A DNA stretch of 64,000 nt from Streptomyces sp. V4I2 (GCF_030817655.1 NZ_JAUSZM010000003.1:806001-870000), one strand, 5' to 3'. Shown: positions 9,073-18,059, counted from the first letter of the stretch. Notes: generated from the letters alone by a model not told the origin. A program made the numbers and translations.

Positions 9073-10334
9073 CGCTGTCCCTTCCGTACGATGCGCAGCG
9101 CGCCGCTGGCCGCGCCGAACGCGGCGTCGCGGGCGGCGAAGCCCTGGCTGACCAGGACACGGCCGGCGCGGGCGCGTTCCTGTGCGGCCGGTCGCCCTGC
9201 CTGTCGTGCCGTGACCGCCTCGGCGAGCAGCCGTTCGGCCTGCTCGACCACGGGGCCGGGCGCGAATCGCCCCGCGTTCTCCAGGGCCGCGCGGCCCATA
9301 CGGCGGCGCCGGTCGTCGTCACGGACGAGGTCCAGCAGGGCGGCGCCGAGCGCGTCGCGGTCCCCGACGGGCACGAGCCGTCCGTCGACCCCGTCCTTGA
9401 TGATTTCACCGGGTCCATAGGGGCAGTCGGTGCTCACCACCGGCAGGCCGCAGCGCATCGCCTCGACGATCGTCATGCCGAACGGTTCGAAGTTGGAGGC
9501 GGCCGCACCGATCGAGCCCTTCACCCACTCCGCCTCCATGGGTGCCGCGGCCCCCATCAGGAAGACGTTGTTCCACAGGCGCAGGTCCACGATGAGCTGG
9601 CGCAGCCGATCGTGTTCCTCACCCTTGCCGTAGATGCGCAGCTGCCAGTCCGGGCGTTCGGCGGCGACCACGGCGAAGGCCTGTATGAGCAGGTCGTACC
9701 GTTTCACCGGGACCAGCCGGCCGGCCGCTACGACCACCTTCGCGGTGCCGTCGGCGGCCGGGAGCGCGGGGTCCGGCACGCTGTTCGGGAGGGCCTCCAC
9801 CCGCACGCCGGGCAGCCTCATCTTGCGCCGGTAGGCGGCGGCGTCCGCCTCGGTCACCGTGGTGAGGACGTCGAGCCGACGGTAGGCCCGGCGCAGCGCG
9901 TTGCGCAGCCTGGGCGGATGGTTGTCCAGGGTGAGGTGCTCCTGCCCGATGCGTCCGACATGGCGCGGAGTCTGGAGCGCGAGATGGACGTTGAGCCCCG
10001 GCCTGGTCCCGATCACCACGTCCGCGTCGATCGTGGCGAGGCATTCACCGATCCGCTGGTCGGTCAACTCGCTGTACTGGCGGTATCGGTACTCGGCCCG
10101 CGGGAACACCCTCGCCGGTCTCAGATGTAACGGATGCTCCTTCTCCTGCCTGAGATCCACCAGAGGCCGCAGCGACACCTTCGGGTCCAGGGTGAAGTTC
10201 GGGCGCTCCCGGTGCCGCAGCACGGAGACGATCTCCACCTCGTGCCGCTCGGCCAGTGCGTGGGCCAGGTTGAAGGTGGTGGCGATCGTGCCTCCGATCC
10301 CGTAGGCGTTGTGGATCAGGAAAGAGATCTTCAT
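9069..10334 (-). CDS. GT4 family glycosyltransferase
   Basis: 421 residues from an ATG at 10334. The N-terminal donor/acceptor half starts MKISFLIHNAYGIGGTIATT, with the GGT loop typical of GT-B enzymes. The C-terminal half has VVAAGRLVPVKRYDLLIQAF near 202 and the EX7E signature FEPFGMTIVEAMRCGLPVV near 285, with the first and last Glu both present; these bind the nucleotide sugar. Length is normal for GT4. A tail of about 60 residues after the fold is Arg/Ala-rich and could contact the membrane. The donor and acceptor cannot be read from sequence. Coupling to the downstream gene at 8248 suggests a two-gene envelope or teichoic-acid-like unit. Confidence 0.88.
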   Translation of the reverse strand: MKISFLIHNAYGIGGTIATTFNLAHALAERHEVEIVSVLRHRERPNFTLDPKVSLRPLVDLRQEKEHPLHLRPARVFPRAEYRYRQYSELTDQRIGECLATIDADVVIGTRPGLNVHLALQTPRHVGRIGQEHLTLDNHPPRLRNALRRAYRRLDVLTTVTEADAAAYRRKMRLPGVRVEALPNSVPDPALPAADGTAKVVVAAGRLVPVKRYDLLIQAFAVVAAERPDWQLRIYGKGEEHDRLRQLIVDLRLWNNVFLMGAAAPMEAEWVKGSIGAAASNFEPFGMTIVEAMRCGLPVVSTDCPYGPGEIIKDGVDGRLVPVGDRDALGAALLDLVRDDDRRRRMGRAALENAGRFAPGPVVEQAERLLAEAVTARQAGRPAAQERARAGRVLVSQGFAARDAAFGAASGALRIVRKGQR

Positions 10335-10619
10335 GGCGGACTAGACCATGCCAACTGCCCTTAGGGTTGCCGCCCGTTACCACTTCGTAGTGAACATTTG
10401 TGCTGCTTGAACTGGCCAAACGGTATGAGGAAGGTGAAAAGGAGTTGCTGCGCCTACGAGGGCGTGGATAACGTCGCCGCGCGAGAAGCGCGTGATCACA
10501 GTGCGGCAAGGGAGGTTGATGAGTATGGCTGCCGTCGGCCGTGTTCAGCATGCCCTTGTCCGGTCCGCGCCCCTGTCGAGGAGCACGGTCCGGGTCGCGT
10601 CGACGACCAGGAGTGTCAC

Positions 10620-11135
10620 GTGTCTTCCTTCCTCACACCCACCCACGCAGATCTGCTGACCGACCGCCTCGTCCTGCGGTCGTGGGCCACCGCCGAGATC
10701 GATGCCGTGCTGCGCGGGGTCCGGCTCTGCCATTGGGCCGAGGACTTTCCCGCCGAAGGCGATCAGGTCGTCGCCGGCCTGTTCGCCGAGCATCCCGAGT
10801 GGCTCGGCGAGTACGGCCACCGTCAGGTTCTCGAACGCGACAGTGGTCCGGTGGTGGGCTCGGTCGGTCTGTTCTGGCCGCCTGCCGATGGCCGACTCGA
10901 GATCGGCTACGGAATCGTGGCGAGTCGCAGAGGGCTGGGCTACGCCGCTGAGGCCACCCGGCGCCTGACCGCGTTCGCCCTCGCCGCGCCCGAGGTGCAC
11001 ACCGTGTACGCCGACGTCGCGTCGTCCAACCCGCCGTCGGTCCGGGTGCTGGAGAAGGCCGGCTTCCATCTGGCGGGTTCCGAAGCGGAGTTGCTCCGGT
11101 TCCGGGCCACGAAGACGGACCTGGCCCGGCGGTAG
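10620..11135 (+). CDS. GNAT family N-acetyltransferase (RimJ/RimL-like)
   Basis: 171 residues from a GTG at 10620 with CAGGAG 6-11 nt upstream; the open frame continues 222 nt further upstream but lacks start signals and family similarity there. The fold is recognisable from TDRLVLRSW at the first strand, IGYGIVASRRGLGYAAEATR near 95 (the acetyl-CoA pyrophosphate loop, G-x-G-Y/A type) and VYADVASSNPPSVRVLEKAGF near 125, the usual N-x-x-S-x-x-V-x-x-K-x-G-F motif. These proteins acetylate alpha-amino groups of ribosomal proteins, antibiotics or small amines. The acceptor is unknown. The gene stands alone with about 285 nt of noncoding sequence upstream, in which I see no clear motif. Confidence 0.85.
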   Translation: MSSFLTPTHADLLTDRLVLRSWATAEIDAVLRGVRLCHWAEDFPAEGDQVVAGLFAEHPEWLGEYGHRQVLERDSGPVVGSVGLFWPPADGRLEIGYGIVASRRGLGYAAEATRRLTAFALAAPEVHTVYADVASSNPPSVRVLEKAGFHLAGSEAELLRFRATKTDLARR

Positions 11136-11150
11136 TCCACGGCCCGGGAA

Positions 11151-11179
11151 GCGGCGGCCCCGTGGGTCGGGGCCGCCGC
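11151..11179. terminator. Bidirectional terminator between convergent genes
   Basis: GCGGCGGCCCCG (11151-11162) pairs perfectly with CGGGGCCGCCGC (11168-11179) around a TGGGT loop. It lies in the 52 nt between the convergent GNAT and gap stops and would work in either direction, although no T tract follows. Confidence 0.75.
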
Positions 11180-11187
11180 CTCCGGGC

Positions 11188-12633
11188 TCAGGCCAGCGGA
11201 GCCGGGTAGGTCGGGTACTCCACCCCGGAGACGTGCTGGACGACGCGGATGACCTGGCAGGAGTAGCCGAACTCGTTGTCGTACCAGAGGTAGAGGATGG
11301 CGTTGTCGCCGTCGACCTTGGTGGCGCCCGCGTCGATGATCGAGGCGTGGCGGGAGCCGATGAAGTCGCTGGAGACCGCGTCGGGGGCCGTGGTGAAGTC
11401 GATCTGGCGCTTGAGCGGCGAGGTCAGCGAGACGTCACGGAGGTGGTCGAGGACCTCCTCGCGGTTGGTCTCACGGCCGAGCCGCAGGCTGAGGATCGCG
11501 ATCGAGACGTCCGGCACCGGGACACGGATCGAGCTGCCGGTGATCGGCGCCTTGAGGTCCGGCAGCGCCTTGGCGACGGCGGAGGCGGCACCGGTCTCGG
11601 TGATGACCATGTTGAGCGGCGCGGAGCGGCCACGGCGGTCGGCCTTGTGGTAATTGTCCAGCAGATTCTGGTCGTTGGTGAACGAGTGGACGGTCTCCAC
11701 GTGGCCGCGCAGGACGCCGTACTCGTCCGCCATCGCCTTCAGCGGCGGGACGATCGCGTTGGTGGTGCAGGAGGCGCAGGAGATGATCTGCTCCTCCGGC
11801 TTGATGGTGTCGTGGTTGACGCCGTGCACGATGTTGGGCACGTCGCCCTTGCCCGGCGCGGTCAGGACGACCTTGTCGACGCCGGGGCGCAGGTGCTGCG
11901 ACAGGCCCTCGCGGTCGCGCCACTTGCCGGTGTTGTCGATGAGGATGGCGTCCTTGATGCCGTAGGCCGTGTAGTCGACCTCCGACGGGTCATTGGCGTA
12001 GATCACCTTGATCTCGTTGCCGTTGGCGATGATCGTGCTGTTCGCCTCGTCGACGGTGATCGTGCCCTGGAACTGGCCGTGGATGGAGTCGCGGCGCAGC
12101 AGCGAGGCGCGCTTGATGATGTCCTGCTCGCCGCCGCCGCGGACGACGACGGCACGCAGCCTGAGGCCGTTGCCGGAGCCGGACTTCTCGATGAGCAGGC
12201 GGGCGACGAGGCGGCCGATGCGGCCGAAGCCGTACAGGACGACGTCGCGTCCTTCCCGGCGCTCGATCTTGTTGGCGCCCGTGGCACCGGCTACGGCCTC
12301 GGCGGTGAAGGCCGCCACCGACAGCCCTCGATCGTCGGTCCGGTACGTCGCGGCCAGCATGCCTATGTCGATCTGGGACGGGCCGAGGTCCAGGGTGGTG
12401 AGGGCCTGGAGGAACGGCAGGGTCTCGGTGACGGACAGTTCCTCCCCGGCGATCTGCCGGGCGAACCGGTGGGTCTTGAGGATGCTGACCACTGACTTGT
12501 TCACCAGGGAACGGCTGTGGAGCAGCACGGTGACGTCCTGCTCCCGGTGCAGCCTCCCGATGATCGGGATCATCGACTCCGCGATCTCCTCGCGGTTCTT
12601 CCAGTTGGTGAACGAGTCCTCGTTGACAGTCAC
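11188..12633 (-). CDS. gap: Glyceraldehyde-3-phosphate dehydrogenase, long form
   Basis: 481 residues. The catalytic motif CASCTTN lies near residue 287 and the Rossmann motif VLYGFGRIGRLVARLL near 130; WYDNEFGYSCQVI near the C-terminus is also diagnostic. The protein is about 130 residues longer at the N-terminus than classical GapA, a form found in actinobacteria alongside a normal gap gene. The extension (MTVNEDSFTNWKNREEI...) is helical and of unknown role. It interconverts glyceraldehyde-3-phosphate and 1,3-bisphosphoglycerate in the cytosol. Monocistronic, with a strong terminator downstream. Whether it works in glycolysis or gluconeogenesis cannot be read here. Confidence 0.93.
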   Translation of the reverse strand: MTVNEDSFTNWKNREEIAESMIPIIGRLHREQDVTVLLHSRSLVNKSVVSILKTHRFARQIAGEELSVTETLPFLQALTTLDLGPSQIDIGMLAATYRTDDRGLSVAAFTAEAVAGATGANKIERREGRDVVLYGFGRIGRLVARLLIEKSGSGNGLRLRAVVVRGGGEQDIIKRASLLRRDSIHGQFQGTITVDEANSTIIANGNEIKVIYANDPSEVDYTAYGIKDAILIDNTGKWRDREGLSQHLRPGVDKVVLTAPGKGDVPNIVHGVNHDTIKPEEQIISCASCTTNAIVPPLKAMADEYGVLRGHVETVHSFTNDQNLLDNYHKADRRGRSAPLNMVITETGAASAVAKALPDLKAPITGSSIRVPVPDVSIAILSLRLGRETNREEVLDHLRDVSLTSPLKRQIDFTTAPDAVSSDFIGSRHASIIDAGATKVDGDNAILYLWYDNEFGYSCQVIRVVQHVSGVEYPTYPAPLA

Positions 12634-12687
12634 AGTTTTCTCTTTCGAGCTAGGTGGCGCTCATATGCTAGTACCCCTCTGTTCTGA

Positions 12688-14937
12688 TCAAGCGGGGGGA
12701 TCCACCTGCGGCCGCGATGCTGTCCGGCTCAGCGTGCGCAGCGCCTCGCCGAGTGCCGCTACGCCTTCGGCTATGGCGCCGGGTGCGGTGGCCGCGTAGC
12801 CGAGGACGAGGCCTGGGCGGCCGGGGAGTTGGCGGTGCCAGGACAGGGGCTGGCACTTCACGCCCCGGGCGAGCGCGGCGGCGGCCAGATCGGTGTCGGG
12901 TACCTGCGGCTCGTACGTGACGGTCAGATGCAGACCGGCCGCGGCGCCGTGCACGGTCGCGCCCGGGAGATGCCGGGCGATGGCGTCGATCATCGCGTCC
13001 CGGCGGCGTCGGTGACGGCCGCGCAGCAGGCGCAAGTGGCGTTCCAGGTCGCCGGAGTCCATGAGCCGGGCGAGTACCAGCTGGGGCAGGACCGCGTTGC
13101 CCAGGTCCGTGAAGCGCTTCGCTTCGGTCAGCGCGTCGCGGTAGCGGGGCGGGGGTACCAGCCAGCCGATCCGCAGGGCGGGGGCGAGGAGTTTGGAGAC
13201 GCTGCCCGCGTAGCAGACGTGGTCGGCGAGCAGGGCGCGCAGTGCAGGGACCGGCGGCCGGTCGTAGCGGTGTTCCGCGTCGTAGTCGTCCTCGATGATC
13301 AGGCCGCCGTCCTCGGCCCAGCGCAGGAGGTCGCGGCGGCGTTCGCCGCTCATGACCACGCCGGTGGGGAACTGGTGGGCGGGTGTGAGCAGCGCCGCGC
13401 GGGCGCCGGTGGCGCGCAGTGCGTCCACGCGGACGCCGTCGTCGTCGACGGGTACCGGTGGGGTGGCGAGGGCTCCGTTCGCCAGGTGCTGGCGGGTGCC
13501 GAGCGAGCCCGGGTCCTCCACCGCGATGCTGTCGATGCCTGCCGCCCGCAGCACGGGGTGCAGCAGGGTGAGCGCCTGCGCGGTGCCGGCGACGATGAGT
13601 ACCTCGTCCGGTTCCACCCGGATGCCTCGGCTGCGGGCCAGCCAGCCGGCCACGGCCCGGCGCAGTTGTGGGGCGCCACGCGGGTCGCCGTAGCCGAGCT
13701 GCTCGGAGGACAGGCCGGTGAGTACGGCCCGCTCCGCGCGCAGCCAGGCGGTGCGGGGGAACGCGGCGAGGTCGGGCTGACCGGGGGTGAAGTCGACGCG
13801 GGCGCGGACGGCGCGCAGGGCGTCGAAGACCTTGGCGCCGGGTTCGCCGACGAAGAGGGTGCCCGGTGCGGAGTCGTCGACCGCACGGGCGTGGCCGGTG
13901 GGGGACGCGGACGGCGGCAGGGCCGGGGCCGCGACCACCACCGTCCCGCCGCGCCGACGCCCCTCGACGTGACCGTCCTCGGTGAGCCGCCGGTAGGCCT
14001 CGGTGACCACCCCGCGGGAGACCCGCAGTTCGCCGGCGAGCACGCGGGTGGGCGGCAGCCGGCTTCCCACCGCGAGCCGACCGTCGGCTATCGCCTGGCG
14101 CAGCCGCCGAGCCAGCCAGTCGGCCTTGCCGGAACCTGATGCGTCACCGGCATCGAGCTGGAGGAAGTCGGAGCCGTAGGGCGGTGGGTCGGGGTCTGAC
14201 TGCGGGGCTTTGCCGGAGCCGTAGGGCGATGGGTCGGGGTCTGGTTGCGGGGCTCGGCCGGAGCCGTAGGGCGGTCGGTCCGGGCATGACTGCGGGACTC
14301 TGCCGGACCCGTAGAACGGTCGGTCCGGGTCTGACTGCGGGACTCTGCCGGACCCGTAGAACGGTAGGCCGGGGTCTGGCGGCGGGACTCTGCCGGAGCC
14401 GCGGGACGTGGAGCCGCCGTCCGCCGACGGGGCCTCGTCGGAGCCGCGAGGCAAGGGGCCGGGGCCCGCCGACGGGGCCGCATCAGAGCCGTACGCCAGA
14501 ATCCCGCCGTCCCCCGGTCGGGCTGCATCACAACCCTGGACCGGAGCGCCGCCGTCCGCCGGCGCGGGCTCGGCGGAGTCGAAGGACGGGAAACCCAAGC
14601 CCGCCGACCCAGACCCATCCGAGCCGTACGCCACCATCCCACCGCCCACCGACCGAGCCGCCTCAGCACCCCGGCCCGGAGCCCCACCACCCACCGACGA
14701 AGAACTGGCGGAGCCGAAGGACGGGAAACCCAGACCCACCGACCCAGACCCATCCGAGCCGTACGCCACCATCCCACCGCCCACCGACCGGGCCGCATCA
14801 CAGCCATGCGCCGGGATCTCGCCGCCCACCGACCGGGCCGCGTCAGAGCCCTGCGTCGGAGCGCCGCCGTCCGTCGGCGTGGGCCTGGCGGAGCTGGGTT
14901 CTTGCGATGTTCGGTCCCCCTCATTCATCGGGTCCAT
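12688..14937 (-). CDS. MocR/PdxR-type regulator (GntR HTH plus aminotransferase-fold domain) with a long repetitive N-terminus
   Basis: 749 residues from an ATG at 14937 (AGAGGA 10 nt upstream); a second ATG nine bases on is possible. Residues about 271-335 are a GntR winged helix (WLARRLRQAIADGRL, SRGVVTEAYRRL). From about 370 to the end is a fold-type I aminotransferase domain with the PLP-lysine in SVSKLL near residue 580 and IIEDDYDAEHRYDR near 535. Family members use PLP as an effector and often control pdxST or amine metabolism; no such gene is adjacent. Residues 15-260 are unusual: low-complexity Gly/Ser/Pro repeats built from two units (see the repeat entry). MocR proteins normally begin shortly before the HTH, so this is a lineage-specific insertion or expansion, or the true start lies downstream. 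Confidence 0.85.
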   Translation of the reverse strand: MDPMNEGDRTSQEPSSARPTPTDGGAPTQGSDAARSVGGEIPAHGCDAARSVGGGMVAYGSDGSGSVGLGFPSFGSASSSSVGGGAPGRGAEAARSVGGGMVAYGSDGSGSAGLGFPSFDSAEPAPADGGAPVQGCDAARPGDGGILAYGSDAAPSAGPGPLPRGSDEAPSADGGSTSRGSGRVPPPDPGLPFYGSGRVPQSDPDRPFYGSGRVPQSCPDRPPYGSGRAPQPDPDPSPYGSGKAPQSDPDPPPYGSDFLQLDAGDASGSGKADWLARRLRQAIADGRLAVGSRLPPTRVLAGELRVSRGVVTEAYRRLTEDGHVEGRRRGGTVVVAAPALPPSASPTGHARAVDDSAPGTLFVGEPGAKVFDALRAVRARVDFTPGQPDLAAFPRTAWLRAERAVLTGLSSEQLGYGDPRGAPQLRRAVAGWLARSRGIRVEPDEVLIVAGTAQALTLLHPVLRAAGIDSIAVEDPGSLGTRQHLANGALATPPVPVDDDGVRVDALRATGARAALLTPAHQFPTGVVMSGERRRDLLRWAEDGGLIIEDDYDAEHRYDRPPVPALRALLADHVCYAGSVSKLLAPALRIGWLVPPPRYRDALTEAKRFTDLGNAVLPQLVLARLMDSGDLERHLRLLRGRHRRRRDAMIDAIARHLPGATVHGAAAGLHLTVTYEPQVPDTDLAAAALARGVKCQPLSWHRQLPGRPGLVLGYAATAPGAIAEGVAALGEALRTLSRTASRPQVDPPA
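14158..14895 (-). repeat. In-frame coding repeats in the MocR-like gene
   Basis: Two repeat classes occupy this stretch. Five near-copies of a 15-codon unit of the form YGSGRVPQSDPDRPF lie between about 14160 and 14375. Upstream (14470-14890) is a 20-40 codon unit containing AARSVGGGMVAYGSDGSGS and GLGFPSF, present twice in near-identical form and several times in degraded form. Every unit contains or ends with YGS, and the conserved domain itself begins YGSDFLQL, so the array could have grown by duplication of that N-terminal segment. Frame is maintained throughout. Confidence 0.8.
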
Positions 14938-14972
14938 GGTGTCACGGGTCCTCTGAGCGTCTCGCGCGGAAT

Positions 14973-15680
14973 CTAGTCGCCGAAGACGAACTCCGGTGCG
15001 GAGCGGGTGAGGACGGCCGACGCCGTGGTGGTCGGCCAGTGCGCGGTCAGTTCCTCGGCGGCGGTCTTCAGGAGATCCGATACGGTCTGCGCGCCGCCCT
15101 CGTGCATCGCTTCCGTGACCACGAGGATCCGGCCGGTGTGCTCGCCGACCGCGGAGTGGCCGCTCTGGCGGTTGGTCCAGCGGCGGGCGTGTGCCCGGCC
15201 GGCGGAGTCGACGAAGGTCACCTCGCCGGGTGCGGGGTGTTCGGTGTCGCCGCCGAAGGTCGTGTAGTGCTCGTCGCCGAGAGCGCGGCGCACCTCGAGC
15301 AGGGGGCCGGAGATGCGGTCGACGTCGAGGGCCGCGACCGGTACGCCGTAGGCGACCGAGAGCGCGTTGCACAGGTCGACCACCGGGTGGATGCGGGGCA
15401 GTTCGCCCTCCTTGCGCAGTCGCCGCAGCAGTGATTCCGAGGCGCACCGGTACTGCGTCGGCTTGAGCCCCATCCGAGAGAAGGTCCGCCGCCAGGCCAG
15501 TACCTCGGGGAACGCGCTCTCGGAGGCGCCGGCCAGCCGGGCCGTGGCGCGGGAGGTGTACTCGGCGACGCGCGCGGTGACGTCGGCGGAGATGTCGATG
15601 CCGGTGGCGTGGAGCGCGCCGGCGGAGAGTTCGGGATGGTCGGCCCAGAGGGCGTCCGCGTGCCGGAAGCGCATGCTCAC
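14973..15680 (-). CDS. B3/B4 tRNA-binding-domain protein (solo, PheT-like editing domain)
   Basis: 235 residues. The start is the GTG at 15680, which overlaps the stop of the upstream LysE-type gene (GTGA). The protein resembles stand-alone copies of the B3/B4 domain of phenylalanyl-tRNA synthetase beta subunit (COG3382): RRTFSRMGLKPTQYRCASE near 85 and HPVVDLCNALSVAYGVPVAALD near 115 are typical blocks. The free-standing family is uncharacterised; editing of mischarged tRNA or binding of an amino-acid-like ligand is inferred. Coupling to a LysE-type exporter suggests handling of an amino acid or analogue. Confidence 0.8.
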   Translation of the reverse strand: MSMRFRHADALWADHPELSAGALHATGIDISADVTARVAEYTSRATARLAGASESAFPEVLAWRRTFSRMGLKPTQYRCASESLLRRLRKEGELPRIHPVVDLCNALSVAYGVPVAALDVDRISGPLLEVRRALGDEHYTTFGGDTEHPAPGEVTFVDSAGRAHARRWTNRQSGHSAVGEHTGRILVVTEAMHEGGAQTVSDLLKTAAEELTAHWPTTTASAVLTRSAPEFVFGD

Positions 15681-16282
15681 GCCACCGCCAGTCGTGCGCT
15701 CAGACCCACGAAGCAGACCGCGAACACCCGGCGGATGCCGGTCATCACCTGGGGCCGGGCCAGCACGCGGTGGCGCACGGCGGCGGCGCACATGCCGTAC
15801 GCGGCGAAGACGACGAAGGTGAGGGCCATGAACACCGCGCCGAGCCGGAGCATCGCGCCGAGGGAGCCGGACTCTCCGGCAGGGACGAACTGCGGAAGGA
15901 ACGCGACGAAGAACATCGTGAGCTTCGGGTTGAGGAGATTGAGCAGCACCCCGGAGGCGATCACGCGGGACACCGGTCGTGGCTCGGATTCCGTCTCGAC
16001 CGTCAACGCGTCCTTGTCGCGCAGTGTGGCCCACGCCATGTAGAGGAGGTATGCGACGCCGAGGTACTTCACCGTCTCGTAGGCGACGGCGCTGGTGTGC
16101 AGCAGTGCGGCGAGGCCGGTGATCGTCGCGATCAGGTGCGGCACGATGCCGAGGGTGCAGGCGAACGCGGCGACGATGCTCGCGCGGCGGCCGTGGGACA
16201 GCCCGGCGGCGAGGGTGTAGACCACGCCGGTGCCGGGGGTGACCACCACGACGAGGCTGGTCAGTAGGAACGCGATGCTCAA
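15677..16282 (-). CDS. LysE/RhtB family amino-acid exporter
   Basis: 201 residues from a TTG at 16282, preceded by GGAGG with 6-nt spacing; the open frame upstream has no start signal and is not family-like. Six hydrophobic spans are present; VVVVTPGTGVVYTLAAGLSHG (residues 10-30) is the conserved N-terminal P-G-P-like motif of the family, and LLNLLNPKLTMFFVAFLPQF near 110 is the second signature. Such proteins export amino acids or homoserine lactone-like metabolites by antiport. It forms a two-gene unit with the B3/4 protein (4-nt overlap). The 290 nt upstream hold the promoter side shared with the divergent exported protein; no clear operator is visible. Confidence 0.88.
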   Translation of the reverse strand: MSIAFLLTSLVVVVTPGTGVVYTLAAGLSHGRRASIVAAFACTLGIVPHLIATITGLAALLHTSAVAYETVKYLGVAYLLYMAWATLRDKDALTVETESEPRPVSRVIASGVLLNLLNPKLTMFFVAFLPQFVPAGESGSLGAMLRLGAVFMALTFVVFAAYGMCAAAVRHRVLARPQVMTGIRRVFAVCFVGLSARLAVA

Positions 16283-16572
16283 GGAGGGCCTCCGCAGGGT
16301 TCGTTGTGCTCTCACCCTGTCGCGGTCTTGGTCCGGCCGACAGAGCCAAAGTGTGCGGGGTTGAGTGGTCCATAAGTCCATAGCCGGTTCGCGCGAACGC
16401 CGCGTCCTGACGCCCAGCAGGTCGCCTGCGTCGGGATCGCGCCGTGAGCCTGCGTGCCGCCTTCCTCCGGGCGGCCCACGATCGCCGGCGTTGCGCCGTT
16501 CGAGTGGTGCGCCGCCGGTCACGGTCGTAGCGTCGAGGCAGGGACGGGTGCGGACGGCGGCCGGGAGCGGAC

Positions 16573-17043
16573 ATGCCAGGACTCGCGGTGACCAAGGCGG
16601 CGGCGCTGTGTGCCGCGGTGGCGTTCGTGGCGGCCATGGGCCCGGCCTCCGCCTCCCCCGCGGCGGCGCCGTCGTCGGCGGTGCAGGCCGCGGCGCAGCC
16701 GGTCAGGGACACCGTGCTCGTCGACTGCTCCTCGAAGCCGCAGGTGCGTCCGGCCGACTTCATCCTGGCCTGCGGCGACGGCAACAGTCGCCTGGCCTCG
16801 CTCCGGTGGACGCACTGGGACGCCGATTCCGCGAAGGCGAGGGGCGTCAACTGGGTGAACGACTGCGATCCGTACTGTGCGGCGGGGACCTTCCACTCGT
16901 ATCGCGTCGTCGTCCGGCTCGACCAGCCGCAGAGCTGGAACAAGGATCCGCAGCAGCAGCGCTACGGGCGGATGACGCTCACCTTCCCCGGTGACCGGCC
17001 GGAGCGGCTGGCGCGCACGGTGACCTACTCGCTGTGGAACTGA
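16573..17043 (+). CDS. Small exported protein of unknown function
   Basis: 156 residues, ATG at 16573 with GGGAG upstream. A Sec signal peptide covers about residues 1-28, ending GPASASP, and the mature part begins with an Ala-rich spacer. Four Cys in the mature domain (VDCSS, LACGDG, NDCDPYC) could form two disulphides. The block LRWTHWDADSAKARG followed by DPYCAAGTFH is recognisable from many uncharacterised Streptomyces secreted proteins. No catalytic motif is visible. Stand-alone gene facing away from LysE. Confidence 0.75.
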   Translation: MPGLAVTKAAALCAAVAFVAAMGPASASPAAAPSSAVQAAAQPVRDTVLVDCSSKPQVRPADFILACGDGNSRLASLRWTHWDADSAKARGVNWVNDCDPYCAAGTFHSYRVVVRLDQPQSWNKDPQQQRYGRMTLTFPGDRPERLARTVTYSLWN

Positions 17044-17062
17044 GCGGCGCCTTGGCCGGTCG

Positions 17063-17926
17063 TCACGCGGCCTCTTCCGGGCCGCGCCCGAGGAGGTCGG
17101 CGAGCAGTTGGCCGCTGGTCACGCTCCGGTCGTCCTTGTGGGCGTGCCAGCGCTCGAAGGTGTCCGCCGCGGCGTCGGCGAAGGAGCCCGTCAGACCGCT
17201 CCCCCGCCAGGCCTCGGCGATCTCCCGCATCTCCGGCTCCCAGCGCCAGGCCCTGGGGCCGGCGCTCGCCAGTTGTTCCGGCCGGGCCAGTGGGGTGTCC
17301 GGCAGCAGGTGCGCGGCGACGTCGAGGAGGTCGTCCAGGACGCCGTGGTCCTCCGCGAGGGCGCAGGCCTCGGCGGCGAGCGCGTACGAGATCTTGTTGT
17401 AGGCGGCGAAGGCCAGCTTGAGCGCCGAGGCCCGGCCGACCGGGCCGGCCAGGACGACCGGCGTCAGCAGAGTGGCGTCGAACAACGCCCGGATCCCTGA
17501 TACGACCGTGTCGTCGCCCGACAGATAGAGCCGGGTGGTTCCCGCCTCACGGGGCGGCGGTCCGGTGATGCCTCCGTCGACGAGTGTCGCGCCGGTGCCG
17601 TGCAGCGCCTCAGCGATCTGTGCCATGCGCCGGGGACTGACCGCGTTGGCATCGACGTAGACACCCTCGAAGCCGGCGGCCGCCGTCTGACGGGCGACGT
17701 CGAGGGCGGCGGCCGGCGGACACACACTGAGGAGCAGGGTGCACTCGGCGGTCAGCTCCGCCATGCTCCCGGCAGGCAGCAGCCCCAACTCCGCGGCCCG
17801 CCGCCGCGTTTCGGCCGAGCGTCCCTGCGGCAGCCACCAGACCCTGCTGCCCGCGGCCCTCACCTGTGCCGCCACCTGTGCACCCATGGCTCCGGGGTGC
17901 ACGATCCCCACATCGGTATGAACCAT
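17063..17926 (-). CDS. NAD(P)-binding oxidoreductase, beta-hydroxyacid dehydrogenase-like
   Basis: 287 residues. The N-terminal half resembles 6-phosphogluconate/3-hydroxyisobutyrate dehydrogenases: VGIVHPGAMGAQVAAQ (residues 6-21) replaces the usual GxGxMG loop with HPGAMG. YVDANAVSPRRMAQIAEAL near 90 and VDGGITGPPP near 116 (the substrate-binding D-G-x-x-x-G-P motif) follow. KLAFAAYNKISYA near 170 holds the catalytic Lys. The C-terminal helical domain is of the DUF1932 type. Substrate unknown. Its stop lies 19 nt from the end of the convergent exported-protein gene. Confidence 0.8.
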   Translation of the reverse strand: MVHTDVGIVHPGAMGAQVAAQVRAAGSRVWWLPQGRSAETRRRAAELGLLPAGSMAELTAECTLLLSVCPPAAALDVARQTAAAGFEGVYVDANAVSPRRMAQIAEALHGTGATLVDGGITGPPPREAGTTRLYLSGDDTVVSGIRALFDATLLTPVVLAGPVGRASALKLAFAAYNKISYALAAEACALAEDHGVLDDLLDVAAHLLPDTPLARPEQLASAGPRAWRWEPEMREIAEAWRGSGLTGSFADAAADTFERWHAHKDDRSVTSGQLLADLLGRGPEEAA

Positions 17927-18059
17927 GCCGGGACCCTATCGCCGTCGGCGGGCCGCCTGGACACTGGCAGCTTCACATTTCCCACACGTTCCCATCACGT
18001 CACGTTCATCGACGGGATAGACTCCGGGCGCTCCATTCGCACCACAGGGGGGATTTCTC

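Noticed and set aside
10400..10471. A 23-residue frame (starting VLLELAKRYEEGEKE) in the spacer before the GNAT gene
   Set aside because: The amphipathic sequence looks protein-like, but there is no ribosome site, the frame is very short and no neighbour coupling exists. Left unannotated.
11188..12633. The GAPDH gene as a supplier of 1,3-bisphosphoglycerate to the FkbH domain
   Set aside because: It is 12 kb from the biosynthetic operon, has its own terminator and is a common long-form housekeeping enzyme; the biochemical link is true of any cell and not evidence of cluster membership.
14158..14895. Regular repeats that might be a CRISPR array
   Set aside because: Units have no constant-length unique spacers, keep a reading frame, and encode related peptides; they are coding repeats.
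16283..16572. A hidden gene in the spacer between LysE and the exported protein
   Set aside because: Frames on both strands are short, Arg-rich and without motifs; the LysE start with GGAGG at 16282 ends that gene there. The rest is treated as promoter sequence.
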